Source of the DNA: Lachnospiraceae bacterium
GTDB lineage: Bacteria > Bacillota > Clostridia > Lachnospirales > Lachnospiraceae
Reading direction: 5' to 3'
Length of the DNA stretch: 43,836 nucleotides
Assembly: GCA_017467845.1 (NCBI GenBank)
Contig: JAFUKH010000074.1
Span: 1 to 43,836, forward strand
Below the pieces are notes generated by a model. The model was not told the origin of the DNA. It made no database searches and was given only the letters and a program-made list of their open reading frames with translations. This document shows, one piece after another, positions 8,041 to 15,385 of the stretch (its first letter is position 1; each line of letters begins with the position of its first letter). Both the position numbers and the translations under genes were made by a program.

Positions 8041-9096
8041 ATGAAAAAAAGGATTGCGTATTTGGATGTGGCGCGTGGAATCGGAATGATTCTGGTTGTG
8101 ATGGGGCATGTTGATTTTATCAGTGAGCCCCTTCGCGATTATATTACCAGCTTCCATATGCCATTATTTCTGATTGTTTCAGGAATTCTATTATATGTAA
8201 CCAAAACAGAAGAGCGAAGTTTTGGTCAGGTCGCTAAAAGAAAATGTTGCACAATCTTACTTCCGTATTTTGTGTTTAGTGGGGGAGCAATACTCTTTGA
8301 GCTGGTGCGAGCGCTGGTCAAAGATTTGGACATGACAGGGGAGCTTTTGAGAAGATGCTTTCAGACCCTTTGCTTGCAAGGCTTTTCTACCTTTTGGTTT
8401 TTGCCCACACTATTTATCGGAGAGTTAATCTTCTTAAAAGTGCGGCAAAAATGGAACTTGAAGTGGACCGCGGGAATCGGAATCGGGCTGACCATACTTA
8501 TGTATTTTGTGGCAATTGGTGAAAAAAGTTTTTATCAGTCACATGCAGGAGTTTTGGGATATGAGCTTTTACATGATGTGCTTTTGGTTCCTATCAGGGG
8601 AGCATTTTCCGGCGGATATATTTTCTTAGGATATTTTCTGGGAATCCTTCTGGAAAAAAGGCCAAGTGTTCTTTGGCGGGATGGACCTGCAGGGATTTTC
8701 CTATTAATAGTGACGGCAATCATAAACCAGTTTGCTTCTTTTGTTGATTTGCGCTTTTTGCAGTTTGGAAACCCGATTTTATTTTTTTTGCGAACCATTT
8801 GCGGCGCAATTGGTGTAATAATGCTTTGTAGAGGATTGGAAGCGTACTTAAATGGTTTTGTGGGAAATGTTTTAAGATTTTTCGGAAAAAATTCATTGAT
8901 TATCATGACTACCCACCTGGATTATCGTATTTTAAATTACTGTATTAAGGCAGCTGCACTTATCAATGGATTTGTTAGAAACCAGGTGCTGTATGCTGTG
9001 CTGACGGTGCTTTTTGTGTTCTTGGTGGAAGCAGTTGTGATTTATATAATCAACAGATTTTTTTATAAAATTTTAGGAAGAAAAACACAGAAGTAG
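8041..9096 (+). CDS. Acyltransferase family 3 membrane protein
   Basis: 351 residues with about ten hydrophobic segments. The N terminus RIAYLDVARGIGMILVVMGH holds the conserved R-x10-H arrangement of acyltransferase-3 (OafA/YrhL) proteins, followed by SFHMPLFLIVSGILLY, another family hallmark. Such proteins acetylate or otherwise acylate sugars of surface polymers from the membrane. Position 12 bp after glmS and downstream of two glycosyltransferases supports a role in decorating the same polysaccharide. The substrate is unknown. Confidence 0.85.
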   Translation: MKKRIAYLDVARGIGMILVVMGHVDFISEPLRDYITSFHMPLFLIVSGILLYVTKTEERSFGQVAKRKCCTILLPYFVFSGGAILFELVRALVKDLDMTGELLRRCFQTLCLQGFSTFWFLPTLFIGELIFLKVRQKWNLKWTAGIGIGLTILMYFVAIGEKSFYQSHAGVLGYELLHDVLLVPIRGAFSGGYIFLGYFLGILLEKRPSVLWRDGPAGIFLLIVTAIINQFASFVDLRFLQFGNPILFFLRTICGAIGVIMLCRGLEAYLNGFVGNVLRFFGKNSLIIMTTHLDYRILNYCIKAAALINGFVRNQVLYAVLTVLFVFLVEAVVIYIINRFFYKILGRKTQK

Positions 9097-9139
9097 CATA
9101 CTTTTTTCACAATATGAACACAAATTATGGTTATTATAA

Positions 9140-9154
9140 GTTCATAAGATGAAC
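9140..9154. promoter_or_regulatory. Dyad GTTCAT-3-ATGAAC before the HtrA gene
   Basis: A perfect 6-3-6 inverted repeat ends 2 bp before the ribosome site of the protease gene. A further ATGAAC half-site lies at 9114-9119. The position suggests an operator that would cover the initiation region. The same hexamer forms the core of the metal operator at 12426-12453, in the opposite arrangement. Confidence 0.35.
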
Positions 9155-9168
9155 ATGGAGGTGTGCAT

Positions 9169-10506
9169 ATGTATAATGATGAATATTCAAATAATGTAAA
9201 TAGAGATAATCAAAGTACCGGGGATTTTCAGCAGGAACGCTATAGTAGCTACAATGTAGATGAGCGTTTTGGCACTGTGGAAAAAGAGGCTCCTAAGAAG
9301 AAAAAGGGTGGCTTTTTTAAGAAGACCTTTGCTTTTGCTTGCGGAGGACTTTGCTTTGGACTTTTTGCAGGAATCGGTCTCTATGCGGTAACACAGGTAA
9401 CGGACTTGAGCCTTTCACAGCCTGCAAGTACTACAACCCCTACACCGCAGATTTCAACGGTAGACACCACCCAAAATACCATTCAGAAAGATAATCTGGT
9501 AATGAACACCGTGATTACTTCTGATGTATCGGATATGGTTGAGGAAGTAATGCCGGCTATGGTATCCATTATCAATAATTACACGGAGACAGCCTCTTAC
9601 TTCGGGCGTACCTACAGTCAGGAGGCACAGTCCAGCGGTTCCGGTATTATCATTGGTCAGACAGAAGACGAGCTTTTAATTGCAAGTAACCATCACGTAG
9701 TTTCCGGTGCGGACAGATTGGATGTAACCTTTATTGATGATTCTGTAGCAGTGGCTTCTATCAAAGGTCTTGATGCAGATATGGATCTTGCGGTAATTGC
9801 CATTCCTCTGGAAAGCTTGACAGCGGAAACCATGAACAATATCAGCATTGCTAAGCTGGGCGATTCTGAAGCACTTCGTCTCGGTGAGCCTGTAGTAGCA
9901 ATTGGTAATGCCCTTGGTTATGGACAGTCAGTAACCGGTGGATATGTAAGTGCGCTCAATCGCGAAATCGATGTAGAGGGCGGTGCAAAGTGTGAGTTTA
10001 TTCAGACGGATGCGGCAATCAACCCCGGTAATTCCGGTGGTGCCCTTCTTAACATGAACGGAGAAGTCATCGGTATTAATTCCAGCAAAATCGGTGGTTC
10101 TGCCATTGAGGGTATGGGATACGCAATCCCCATCAGTTCCGCAGAGCCGATTATCGGTGAGCTTATGCTGAAGGAAACCAGAGTAAAAATTACGGATGGC
10201 AACATTGGTTACATGGGGCTGAATCTTCAGACCGTTACGGAGGACTACGCATATATCTTTAACATGCCGGAAGGTGTATATATCCGTGGTATCGAGGAGA
10301 ATTCTCCTGCTCAGCAGGCAGGCATGCTTGTAGGCGACATCATCTGTAAGATGGACGGTCAGAGCATCAGCTCTTATGAAGACTTACAGGAGATACTGCA
10401 GTACTTCGGACCGGGTTCTTCTACCACTGTTGTAGTAAAGCGTCCTATTGATGGTGCTTATACAGAAATTGAATTAGAGATTACCTTTGGCCAGAGACCG
10501 GAGTAA
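9169..10506 (+). CDS. HtrA/DegP-type membrane-anchored serine protease with PDZ domain
   Basis: 445 residues from ATG 9169, chosen because GGAGG (9157-9161) lies 7 bp upstream; a GTG two codons earlier is less well placed. An Asn/Asp-rich cytoplasmic head is followed by one membrane helix (about residues 45-70), a Thr/Pro-rich linker, a trypsin-like domain and a C-terminal PDZ domain (from about 345). The catalytic triad is visible as His176 (NHHVV), Asp206 (DMDLAV) and Ser289 (GNSGGAL). The family degrades or refolds damaged proteins outside the membrane, usually under envelope stress. It stands alone with its own terminator. Confidence 0.93.
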   Translation: MYNDEYSNNVNRDNQSTGDFQQERYSSYNVDERFGTVEKEAPKKKKGGFFKKTFAFACGGLCFGLFAGIGLYAVTQVTDLSLSQPASTTTPTPQISTVDTTQNTIQKDNLVMNTVITSDVSDMVEEVMPAMVSIINNYTETASYFGRTYSQEAQSSGSGIIIGQTEDELLIASNHHVVSGADRLDVTFIDDSVAVASIKGLDADMDLAVIAIPLESLTAETMNNISIAKLGDSEALRLGEPVVAIGNALGYGQSVTGGYVSALNREIDVEGGAKCEFIQTDAAINPGNSGGALLNMNGEVIGINSSKIGGSAIEGMGYAIPISSAEPIIGELMLKETRVKITDGNIGYMGLNLQTVTEDYAYIFNMPEGVYIRGIEENSPAQQAGMLVGDIICKMDGQSISSYEDLQEILQYFGPGSSTTVVVKRPIDGAYTEIELEITFGQRPE

Positions 10507-10513
10507 AATCGAA

Positions 10514-10546
10514 CGCATACCACAGGAGCTGTGGTGTGCGTTTTTT
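10514..10546 (+). terminator. Intrinsic terminator after the HtrA gene
   Basis: CGCATACCACAG (10514-10525... arm) pairs with CTGTGGTGTGCG with one G-U pair and a 3-nt loop, followed by TTTTTT at 10541-10546. Confidence 0.9.
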
Positions 10547-10598
10547 GGTAGTGCAAGGTGGGTATAATCCCTTTATATTCGGTTTATAAAAAGTTTAC

Positions 10599-10627
10599 TT
10601 GAGTCAAATGCAGAGATTTTGTATACT
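10599..10627 (+). promoter_or_regulatory. Sigma-A-type promoter of the clpX-like gene
   Basis: -35 TTGAGT (10599-10604), 17-bp spacer, -10 TATACT (10622-10627). Predicted start near 10634, giving a leader of about 170 nt before ATG 10804. Confidence 0.75.
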
Positions 10628-10633
10628 AGGAAA

Positions 10634-10803
10634 GGACAAGTAAAGTGTCTATGATGGAGGTTAGTTTTAAAAATCACATTGATATGCTGATTTTTAAAAC
10701 CCGAATTTGTGCCGGAGCGACACAAATTTCGTTTATCACAGAGCCAAATTTGAGATTTGGCTCGTGCACCTCGCGACTAAGTCGCTTCGGAACGGGGGAA
10801 ACA
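10634..10803 (+). promoter_or_regulatory. Structured 5' leader of clpX with four consecutive hairpins
   Basis: Four inverted repeats fill the leader. (1) GTTTTAAAAATCA (10664-10676) with TGATTTTTAAAAC (10688-10700). (2) AATTTGTG (10704-10711) with CACAAATT (10721-10728). (3) GAGCCAAAT (10741-10749) with ATTTGGCTC (10755-10763), extendable by CAC/GTG. (4) GCGAC (10773-10777) with GTCGC (10781-10785). The ribosome site GGGGGA (10794-10799) lies just after the last stem. The frame happens to stay open through the leader, but the encoded peptide does not resemble ClpX. I do not recognise a known riboswitch class. Confidence 0.7.
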
Positions 10804-12345
10804 ATGTCAGATTTTGAAAAGAATGAAATAGATGAAGTTGTGGAAGCAGAAGTAGATGTGACTGCTGACGAAACCGAGGAAAAAGATAATGAAAATGAAT
10901 ACGAAGACGTATGCTTCGTATGCCGCAGACCGGAGAGTAAGGCAGGGAGAATGTTTAAGCTGCCGAACAATATCTGTATCTGCGATGATTGCATGCATAA
11001 AACCATGGATGCGGTAAGTCAATATGATTATCAGGAGTTGATGAGTAATCCTCAGTTGCAGAAGGAATTGGATGATTTAATGAAAAACGGCGGTGGAAAT
11101 ATGCCGGGAAGTGGTGCTCCCGGAGGTATTCCGGGGATGCCTCATATCCGATTTGTAAATATGTCCGATTTGCAGGGAATGGGTGGTATTCCTCAAAAGC
11201 AGAAGCTGAAAAAGAAGAAAAAGTCGGAGAACAGCCAGCCGGTGCTCAATATCAAGGATATTCCGGCACCTCATAAGATTAAGGCCAGTCTGGATGAATA
11301 TGTAGTGGGCCAGGAGCATGCCAAGAAGGTAATCTCCGTAGCGGTATACAATCACTATAAGCGTGTAGCTACAGGAACCATGGATGAGATAGAAATCGAG
11401 AAGTCCAATATGCTGATGATTGGACCTACCGGTTCCGGTAAGACCTATCTGGTAAAGACCTTGGCAAAGCTTTTGGATGTGCCTCTTGCCATTGCAGACG
11501 CCACATCTCTGACCGAGGCTGGATATATCGGTGATGATATTGAAAGCGTGGTTTCCAAGCTTCTCGCAGCAGCAGATAATGATGTGGAGAAAGTGGAGCG
11601 TGGAATTATCTTCATCGATGAGATTGATAAGATTGCCAAGAAGAAAAATACTACCTCCCGTGACGTCAGCGGTGAAAGTGTGCAGCAGGGGATGTTAAAG
11701 CTCTTAGAAGGTGCGGAGATTGAAGTGCCTGTAGGCGCAAATAGTAAAAATGCCATGGTGCCTCTTGCAACGGTAAATACCCGTAATATTTTATTTATCT
11801 GTGGAGGTGCATTCCCGGATTTAGATGAGATTATCAAGGAGAGACTGACCAAGACTGCATCCATCGGTTTTGGAGCTACCTTAAAGGATGAGTTTGATAA
11901 GGATAAGAATCTTTTAAAGAAGGTGAAGGTAGAGGATCTTCGTAAGTTTGGTATGATTCCGGAGTTTCTGGGACGTCTGCCGGTTATTTATACCTTGGAT
12001 GCACTTTCTAAGGATATGATGGTGCAGATTCTGAAGGAGCCCAAGAATGCTATTTTGAAGCAGTATCAGAAACTGCTTGAGCTAGACGAGGTGAAGCTGG
12101 AATTTAACGATGAAGCATTGGAGGCTATTGCGGAGAAGGCCATGGAACAGGATACCGGTGCCAGAGCACTTCGTTCCATCATTGAGGAGTTTATGCTGGA
12201 TATCATGTATGAGATTCCTAAGGATGACAATATCGGTCGGGTAACCATTACCAAAGAGTACATTGAGGGTACCGGTGGACCCATCATTGATATTCGTAGT
12301 AATAAGATTACCGGGCAAATTGAAGATTTCCGTGAGGTGAAGTAA
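10804..12345 (+). CDS. clpX: ATP-dependent Clp protease ATP-binding subunit ClpX (stand-alone paralogue)
   Basis: 513 residues, longer than the usual ~420. An acidic N-terminal extension (about 33 residues) precedes the zinc-binding domain (Cys37, Cys40, Cys60, Cys63, with an extra Cys58). A Gly/Met/Lys-rich linker leads to the AAA+ module: GPTGSGKT (Walker A, from residue 207), GYIGDD pore-loop region and IIFIDEIDKI (Walker B). SIGFGA is the IGF-type loop that docks on ClpP, so it should unfold substrates for ClpP rather than act alone. No clpP lies nearby. The start is ATG 10804 behind GGGGGA; the upstream in-frame ATG at 10654 would translate hairpin DNA. Confidence 0.9.
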   Translation: MSDFEKNEIDEVVEAEVDVTADETEEKDNENEYEDVCFVCRRPESKAGRMFKLPNNICICDDCMHKTMDAVSQYDYQELMSNPQLQKELDDLMKNGGGNMPGSGAPGGIPGMPHIRFVNMSDLQGMGGIPQKQKLKKKKKSENSQPVLNIKDIPAPHKIKASLDEYVVGQEHAKKVISVAVYNHYKRVATGTMDEIEIEKSNMLMIGPTGSGKTYLVKTLAKLLDVPLAIADATSLTEAGYIGDDIESVVSKLLAAADNDVEKVERGIIFIDEIDKIAKKKNTTSRDVSGESVQQGMLKLLEGAEIEVPVGANSKNAMVPLATVNTRNILFICGGAFPDLDEIIKERLTKTASIGFGATLKDEFDKDKNLLKKVKVEDLRKFGMIPEFLGRLPVIYTLDALSKDMMVQILKEPKNAILKQYQKLLELDEVKLEFNDEALEAIAEKAMEQDTGARALRSIIEEFMLDIMYEIPKDDNIGRVTITKEYIEGTGGPIIDIRSNKITGQIEDFREVK

Positions 12346-12356
12346 GTAATGAAGGA

Positions 12357-12384
12357 GGTGGTGACATAGGTCATCGCCTTTTTT
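12357..12384 (+). terminator. Intrinsic terminator after clpX
   Basis: GGTGGTGAC (12357-12365) pairs with GTCATCGCC (12370-12378), with two G-U pairs and a 4-nt loop, followed by TTTTTT. Confidence 0.85.
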
Positions 12385-12397
12385 CGTAGAATAGGTA

Positions 12398-12425
12398 TTG
12401 ACATAATAGGAATATATGGTAATAT
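12398..12425 (+). promoter_or_regulatory. Promoter of the metal-efflux operon
   Basis: Consensus -35 TTGACA (12398-12403), 16-bp spacer, -10 TAATAT (12420-12425). The downstream edge touches the 28-bp operator, so a bound repressor would block initiation. Confidence 0.7.
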
Positions 12426-12453
12426 AAACATATGAACGATGGTTCATATGTTT
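12426..12453. promoter_or_regulatory. 12-4-12 perfect palindrome, ArsR/SmtB-like metal operator
   Basis: AAACATATGAAC (12426-12437) and GTTCATATGTTT (12442-12453) are perfect complements around GATG. The core TATGAAC...GTTCATA resembles the 12-2-12 operators bound by ArsR/SmtB-family metal sensors (SmtB, ZiaR, CzrA), known to control Zn/Cd efflux genes. It lies between the -10 box and the ribosome site of the HMA/P1B operon. No ArsR-type gene is in the window, so the sensor must be encoded elsewhere. Confidence 0.7.
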
Positions 12454-12474
12454 GAATAAAAGGAGATGGTTGTT

Positions 12475-12693
12475 ATGACAAAGACTTATAAAATTGAAGT
12501 GGATTGTGCCAACTGTGCGTTAAAAATGGAAGAGGCAGCGAAGAGTACTGCAGGTGTGGCGAATGCTACCGTCAGCTTTATGACGCAGAAGATGAAGGTG
12601 GAATTTGCAGAGGGCGCAGATGTGGATAGTGTAATGAAGGATGTAGTGAAGGCTTGCAAAAAGGTAGAGGACGATTGCGAAATCTATTTATAA
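12475..12693 (+). CDS. Small heavy-metal-associated (HMA) domain protein
   Basis: 72 residues, a single ferredoxin-like HMA domain: YKIEVDCANCALKMEEAA, with the Cys-x2-Cys pair in the DCANC context typical of Zn/Cd (rather than Cu) transporters. It should bind the metal in the cytosol and hand it to the ATPase encoded 15 bp downstream, which lacks its own HMA domain. Start ATG 12475 is preferred because AGGAG (12461-12465) is 9 bp upstream; ATG 12466 overlaps that site. Confidence 0.88.
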   Translation: MTKTYKIEVDCANCALKMEEAAKSTAGVANATVSFMTQKMKVEFAEGADVDSVMKDVVKACKKVEDDCEIYL

Positions 12694-12708
12694 GCGGATA
12701 GGAGTAAT

Positions 12709-14574
12709 ATGACAAAGAAACAGAAGAAGGTACTGTATCGGATTATTGTATCGGCGGTACTTCTAATTATGTTACATTTTTTGCCCATTTCCGGTTGGGT
12801 AAGCTTTGCACTTTACATGGTGCCGTACCTGATTATCGGTTGCGATATTTTGAAGAAAGCCTGCAAGGGGATTCGGAATAAAGAGGTATTCGATGAAAAT
12901 TTCCTGATGGCAGTTGCCACAGTGGGAGCAATTTTATTAGGAGATTACGTGGAGGGTACTGCCGTAATGCTCTTTTACCAGATTGGTGAGCTGTTCCAGA
13001 GCTATGCGGTGGGCAAGAGCCGTAAGAATATTACTTCACTGATGGACATTCGACCGGATTATGCTAATGTGGAGAAGGAAAACGGGGAGCTGGAGCAGGT
13101 GGACCCGGACGAGGTTGCCATTGGTACTGTCATCGTGGTGAAACCCGGGGAAAAGCTTCCAATAGATGGTAATGTGGTTGAGGGCAGTTCTACTCTAAAT
13201 ACCAGTGCCCTTACAGGAGAGAGTCTCCCAAGAGAAGTAAGTGTGGGGGATGCAGTTATCAGTGGTTGTGTAAATCTAACCGGTCTTATAAAGGTAGAGA
13301 CCACAAAGGAATTCGGAGAGTCCACCGTATCAAAAATTCTGGATTTAGTGGAGAATTCCAGCATGAAGAAATCCCGGAGTGAGAATTTTATCTCCAAATT
13401 TGCCCGCTACTATACACCGGCAGTATGCTACAGTGCTTTGGTGCTGGCAATTCTGCCACCAATCCTTAATTTGCTTATGGGGAACCCAGCTAATGTGGGA
13501 GAGTGGGTAACAAGAGCGCTTACCTTCCTGGTAATCAGCTGTCCATGTGCGCTGGTAATTTCTATTCCCTTAAGCTTCTTTGGTGGAATCGGTGGAGCTT
13601 CTTCACAGGGTATTTTGATTAAGGGTTCCAACTATTTAGAAACCTTGGCATCTACGGAGACAGTAGTATTTGACAAGACCGGTACCCTTACTAAGGGAGT
13701 ATTTCAGGTGGTGAAAATTGTGACGGATATGTCACAAGAAGAATTGTTAAAGCTGGCAGCTCATGCAGAAAGCTATTCCACACATCCCATCAGTAAGAGC
13801 GTTGTGGAAGCCTACGGTAAGGAAATTATCACCGGAGAAGTCGGCGATATTCAGGAGATTTCCGGCCATGGTGTAAAGGCAATGTGTTTCGGCAAAGAAG
13901 TGGCAGCAGGTAATGATAAGCTGATGAAGAGCATGGGACTTACCCCTCCGGAAGCAGTGGAAGATGGAACCGTAGTATATGTAGCTGTAGATGGAAGCTA
14001 TGCGGGCTGTATCATCATAGCGGACACCTTAAAGTCGGAGTCCGAGGGTGCCATGAAGGTGTTAAAGAGGGCCGGGGTAAGAAAGCTGGTAATGCTGACA
14101 GGAGATAAGAAAAGCGTTGCAGAGAAGATTGCCGGGCAGCTGGGCATAGATATGGTAAAGAGTGAACTCCTTCCTGCGGATAAGGTTACGGAAGTGGAGT
14201 CCCTTTTGGAACAAAAGAAAAAAGGCAAGGCCCTTGCCTTTGTGGGGGATGGCATCAATGATGCCCCGGTACTTTCCAGAGCAGATATCGGAATTGCCAT
14301 GGGAGCCATGGGCTCTGATGCGGCGATTGAGGCAGCGGACATTGTGCTCATGGATGATAATCCGGAAAAGATTGCACTGGCAATCAAGATTTCCAGAAAA
14401 TGTATGGGTATCGTATACCAGAATATTGTATTTGCTCTTGGCGTAAAGGCAATCTGCCTGATTCTGGGAGCAATAGGAATTGCCAATATGTGGCTAGCCA
14501 TCTTTGCAGACGTAGGTGTTATGGTGCTTGCAGTGCTGAATGCCATCCGTTGCTTGTATATTAAGAAGGATTAA
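12709..14574 (+). CDS. P1B-type heavy-metal ATPase, probably Zn/Cd/Pb exporter (CadA/ZntA-like)
   Basis: 621 residues. Key elements: an A-domain TGES motif (ALTGESLPRE), the membrane CPC motif Cys278-Pro-Cys280, phosphorylated Asp322 in DKTGTLTKG, STHPIS in the N-domain, and GDGINDAPVL. The last helices carry GVKAIC and a DVG motif (FADVGVMVLAVLNAIR), the Lys and Asp characteristic of P1B-2 Zn2+/Cd2+/Pb2+ pumps. The usual N-terminal HMA domain is absent; the separate upstream HMA protein takes its place. Expected to export divalent soft metals, with expression controlled through the operator at 12426-12453. Confidence 0.92.
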   Translation: MTKKQKKVLYRIIVSAVLLIMLHFLPISGWVSFALYMVPYLIIGCDILKKACKGIRNKEVFDENFLMAVATVGAILLGDYVEGTAVMLFYQIGELFQSYAVGKSRKNITSLMDIRPDYANVEKENGELEQVDPDEVAIGTVIVVKPGEKLPIDGNVVEGSSTLNTSALTGESLPREVSVGDAVISGCVNLTGLIKVETTKEFGESTVSKILDLVENSSMKKSRSENFISKFARYYTPAVCYSALVLAILPPILNLLMGNPANVGEWVTRALTFLVISCPCALVISIPLSFFGGIGGASSQGILIKGSNYLETLASTETVVFDKTGTLTKGVFQVVKIVTDMSQEELLKLAAHAESYSTHPISKSVVEAYGKEIITGEVGDIQEISGHGVKAMCFGKEVAAGNDKLMKSMGLTPPEAVEDGTVVYVAVDGSYAGCIIIADTLKSESEGAMKVLKRAGVRKLVMLTGDKKSVAEKIAGQLGIDMVKSELLPADKVTEVESLLEQKKKGKALAFVGDGINDAPVLSRADIGIAMGAMGSDAAIEAADIVLMDDNPEKIALAIKISRKCMGIVYQNIVFALGVKAICLILGAIGIANMWLAIFADVGVMVLAVLNAIRCLYIKKD

Positions 14575-14580
14575 GTTAAA

Positions 14581-14617
14581 ATAGGCTTTGGAGCGGTATG
14601 CTTCAAAGTCTATTTTT
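14581..14617 (+). terminator. Intrinsic terminator after the P1B ATPase
   Basis: A 14-bp stem, 14581-14594 with 14600-14613 (outer arm ATAGGCTTTG against CAAAGTCTAT, G-U pairs allowed), loop of 5 nt, then TTTTT. It lies before the true phosphatase start, which helps to fix that start. Confidence 0.85.
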
Positions 14618-14629
14618 GAGGTTAAAAAT

Positions 14630-15235
14630 ATGAAATTGTATTTACTTCGCCATGGCGAAACGGATTGGAATAAAGCAAGGAAAATTCAGGGATGTACAGA
14701 TATTCCATTAAATGATTACGGAAGAGAACTGGCGGGTCAGACAGGAGAAGGAATGAAGGATATTCCTATTGATCTGGTAATTACCAGTCCCTTAATCCGT
14801 GCAAAGGAAACCGCACAGCTTGTTATGCAGGGAAGGGATGTAGAGGTAGTAGAGAATCCTCAGATTCAGGAGATGAATTTCGGAGAGTATGAGGGCAGAC
14901 CCTCTGATGAAGAACCCACTGCGTCCATACTTCGGGCATTCTTTAAGAATCCCGGAGCGTATCCGCCACCGAAGCAGGGGGAAAGTATACCGGAGCTGCT
15001 TGAGAGAACCGGAGATTTCTTGAAAGAGTTATTTGGGAATCCGAAGCTGCAGGATAAAAATATCTTGGTTTCCACACATGGGGCGGCCATGACCGGACTT
15101 GTAAACAATATCAAGGGGCAGCTTGAGGTGAATGACTTCTGGAAAATGGGGGTTCCGCCTAATTGTGCAGTGACCATCGTTTCCATAGAAGGTGGCGAAG
15201 CAACCATCGTAGAAGAAAATCATATTTATTATTAA
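14630..15235 (+). CDS. Histidine phosphatase (phosphoglycerate mutase-like) family protein
   Basis: 201 residues from ATG 14630. MKLYLLRHGETDWNKARKIQ starts with the RHG catalytic motif (phosphorylated His8); ITSPLIRAKETA, the acidic NFGEYEGR and the second His in VSTHGAAMTGLV complete the active site. Family members are broad phosphatases or cofactor-independent mutase relatives (CobC/GpmB/PhoE types); the exact substrate cannot be told. The in-frame codon at 14588 is rejected because it lies inside a terminator stem. It has its own terminator downstream. Confidence 0.88.
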   Translation: MKLYLLRHGETDWNKARKIQGCTDIPLNDYGRELAGQTGEGMKDIPIDLVITSPLIRAKETAQLVMQGRDVEVVENPQIQEMNFGEYEGRPSDEEPTASILRAFFKNPGAYPPPKQGESIPELLERTGDFLKELFGNPKLQDKNILVSTHGAAMTGLVNNIKGQLEVNDFWKMGVPPNCAVTIVSIEGGEATIVEENHIYY

Positions 15236-15245
15236 GTGAAAGAAG

Positions 15246-15279
15246 TTTCTATGACTTGACAGTCGTAGAAATTTTTTTT
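15246..15279 (+). terminator. Intrinsic terminator after the histidine phosphatase
   Basis: TTTCTATGAC (15246-15255) with GTCGTAGAAA (15262-15271), one G-U pair, 6-nt loop, then eight T. Confidence 0.85.
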
Positions 15280-15321
15280 AGACTTTCATACTAATCTCTT
15301 GTAATAAATGCCGATATTATG

Positions 15322-15350
15322 TTGAGAAAATGTAAAAAGTATGGTAATAT
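15322..15350 (+). promoter_or_regulatory. Promoter of the hydrogenase-like sensor gene
   Basis: -35 TTGAGA (15322-15327), 17-bp spacer, extended -10 TGG TAATAT (-10 at 15345-15350). GAAAGGAGAGG follows before ATG 15386. Confidence 0.75.
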
Positions 15351-15385
15351 TGTACAAATAGAGGAATTCCGAAAGGAGAGGGATT

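Noticed and set aside
10645-10803. N-terminal 53-codon extension of ClpX
   Set aside because: It translates hairpin DNA, lacks a good ribosome site and resembles no ClpX; ATG 10804 has GGGGGA upstream.
14588-14629. Earlier start for the histidine phosphatase
   Set aside because: It lies within the stem and loop of the P1B ATPase terminator; the family begins at MKLYLLRHGE (14630).
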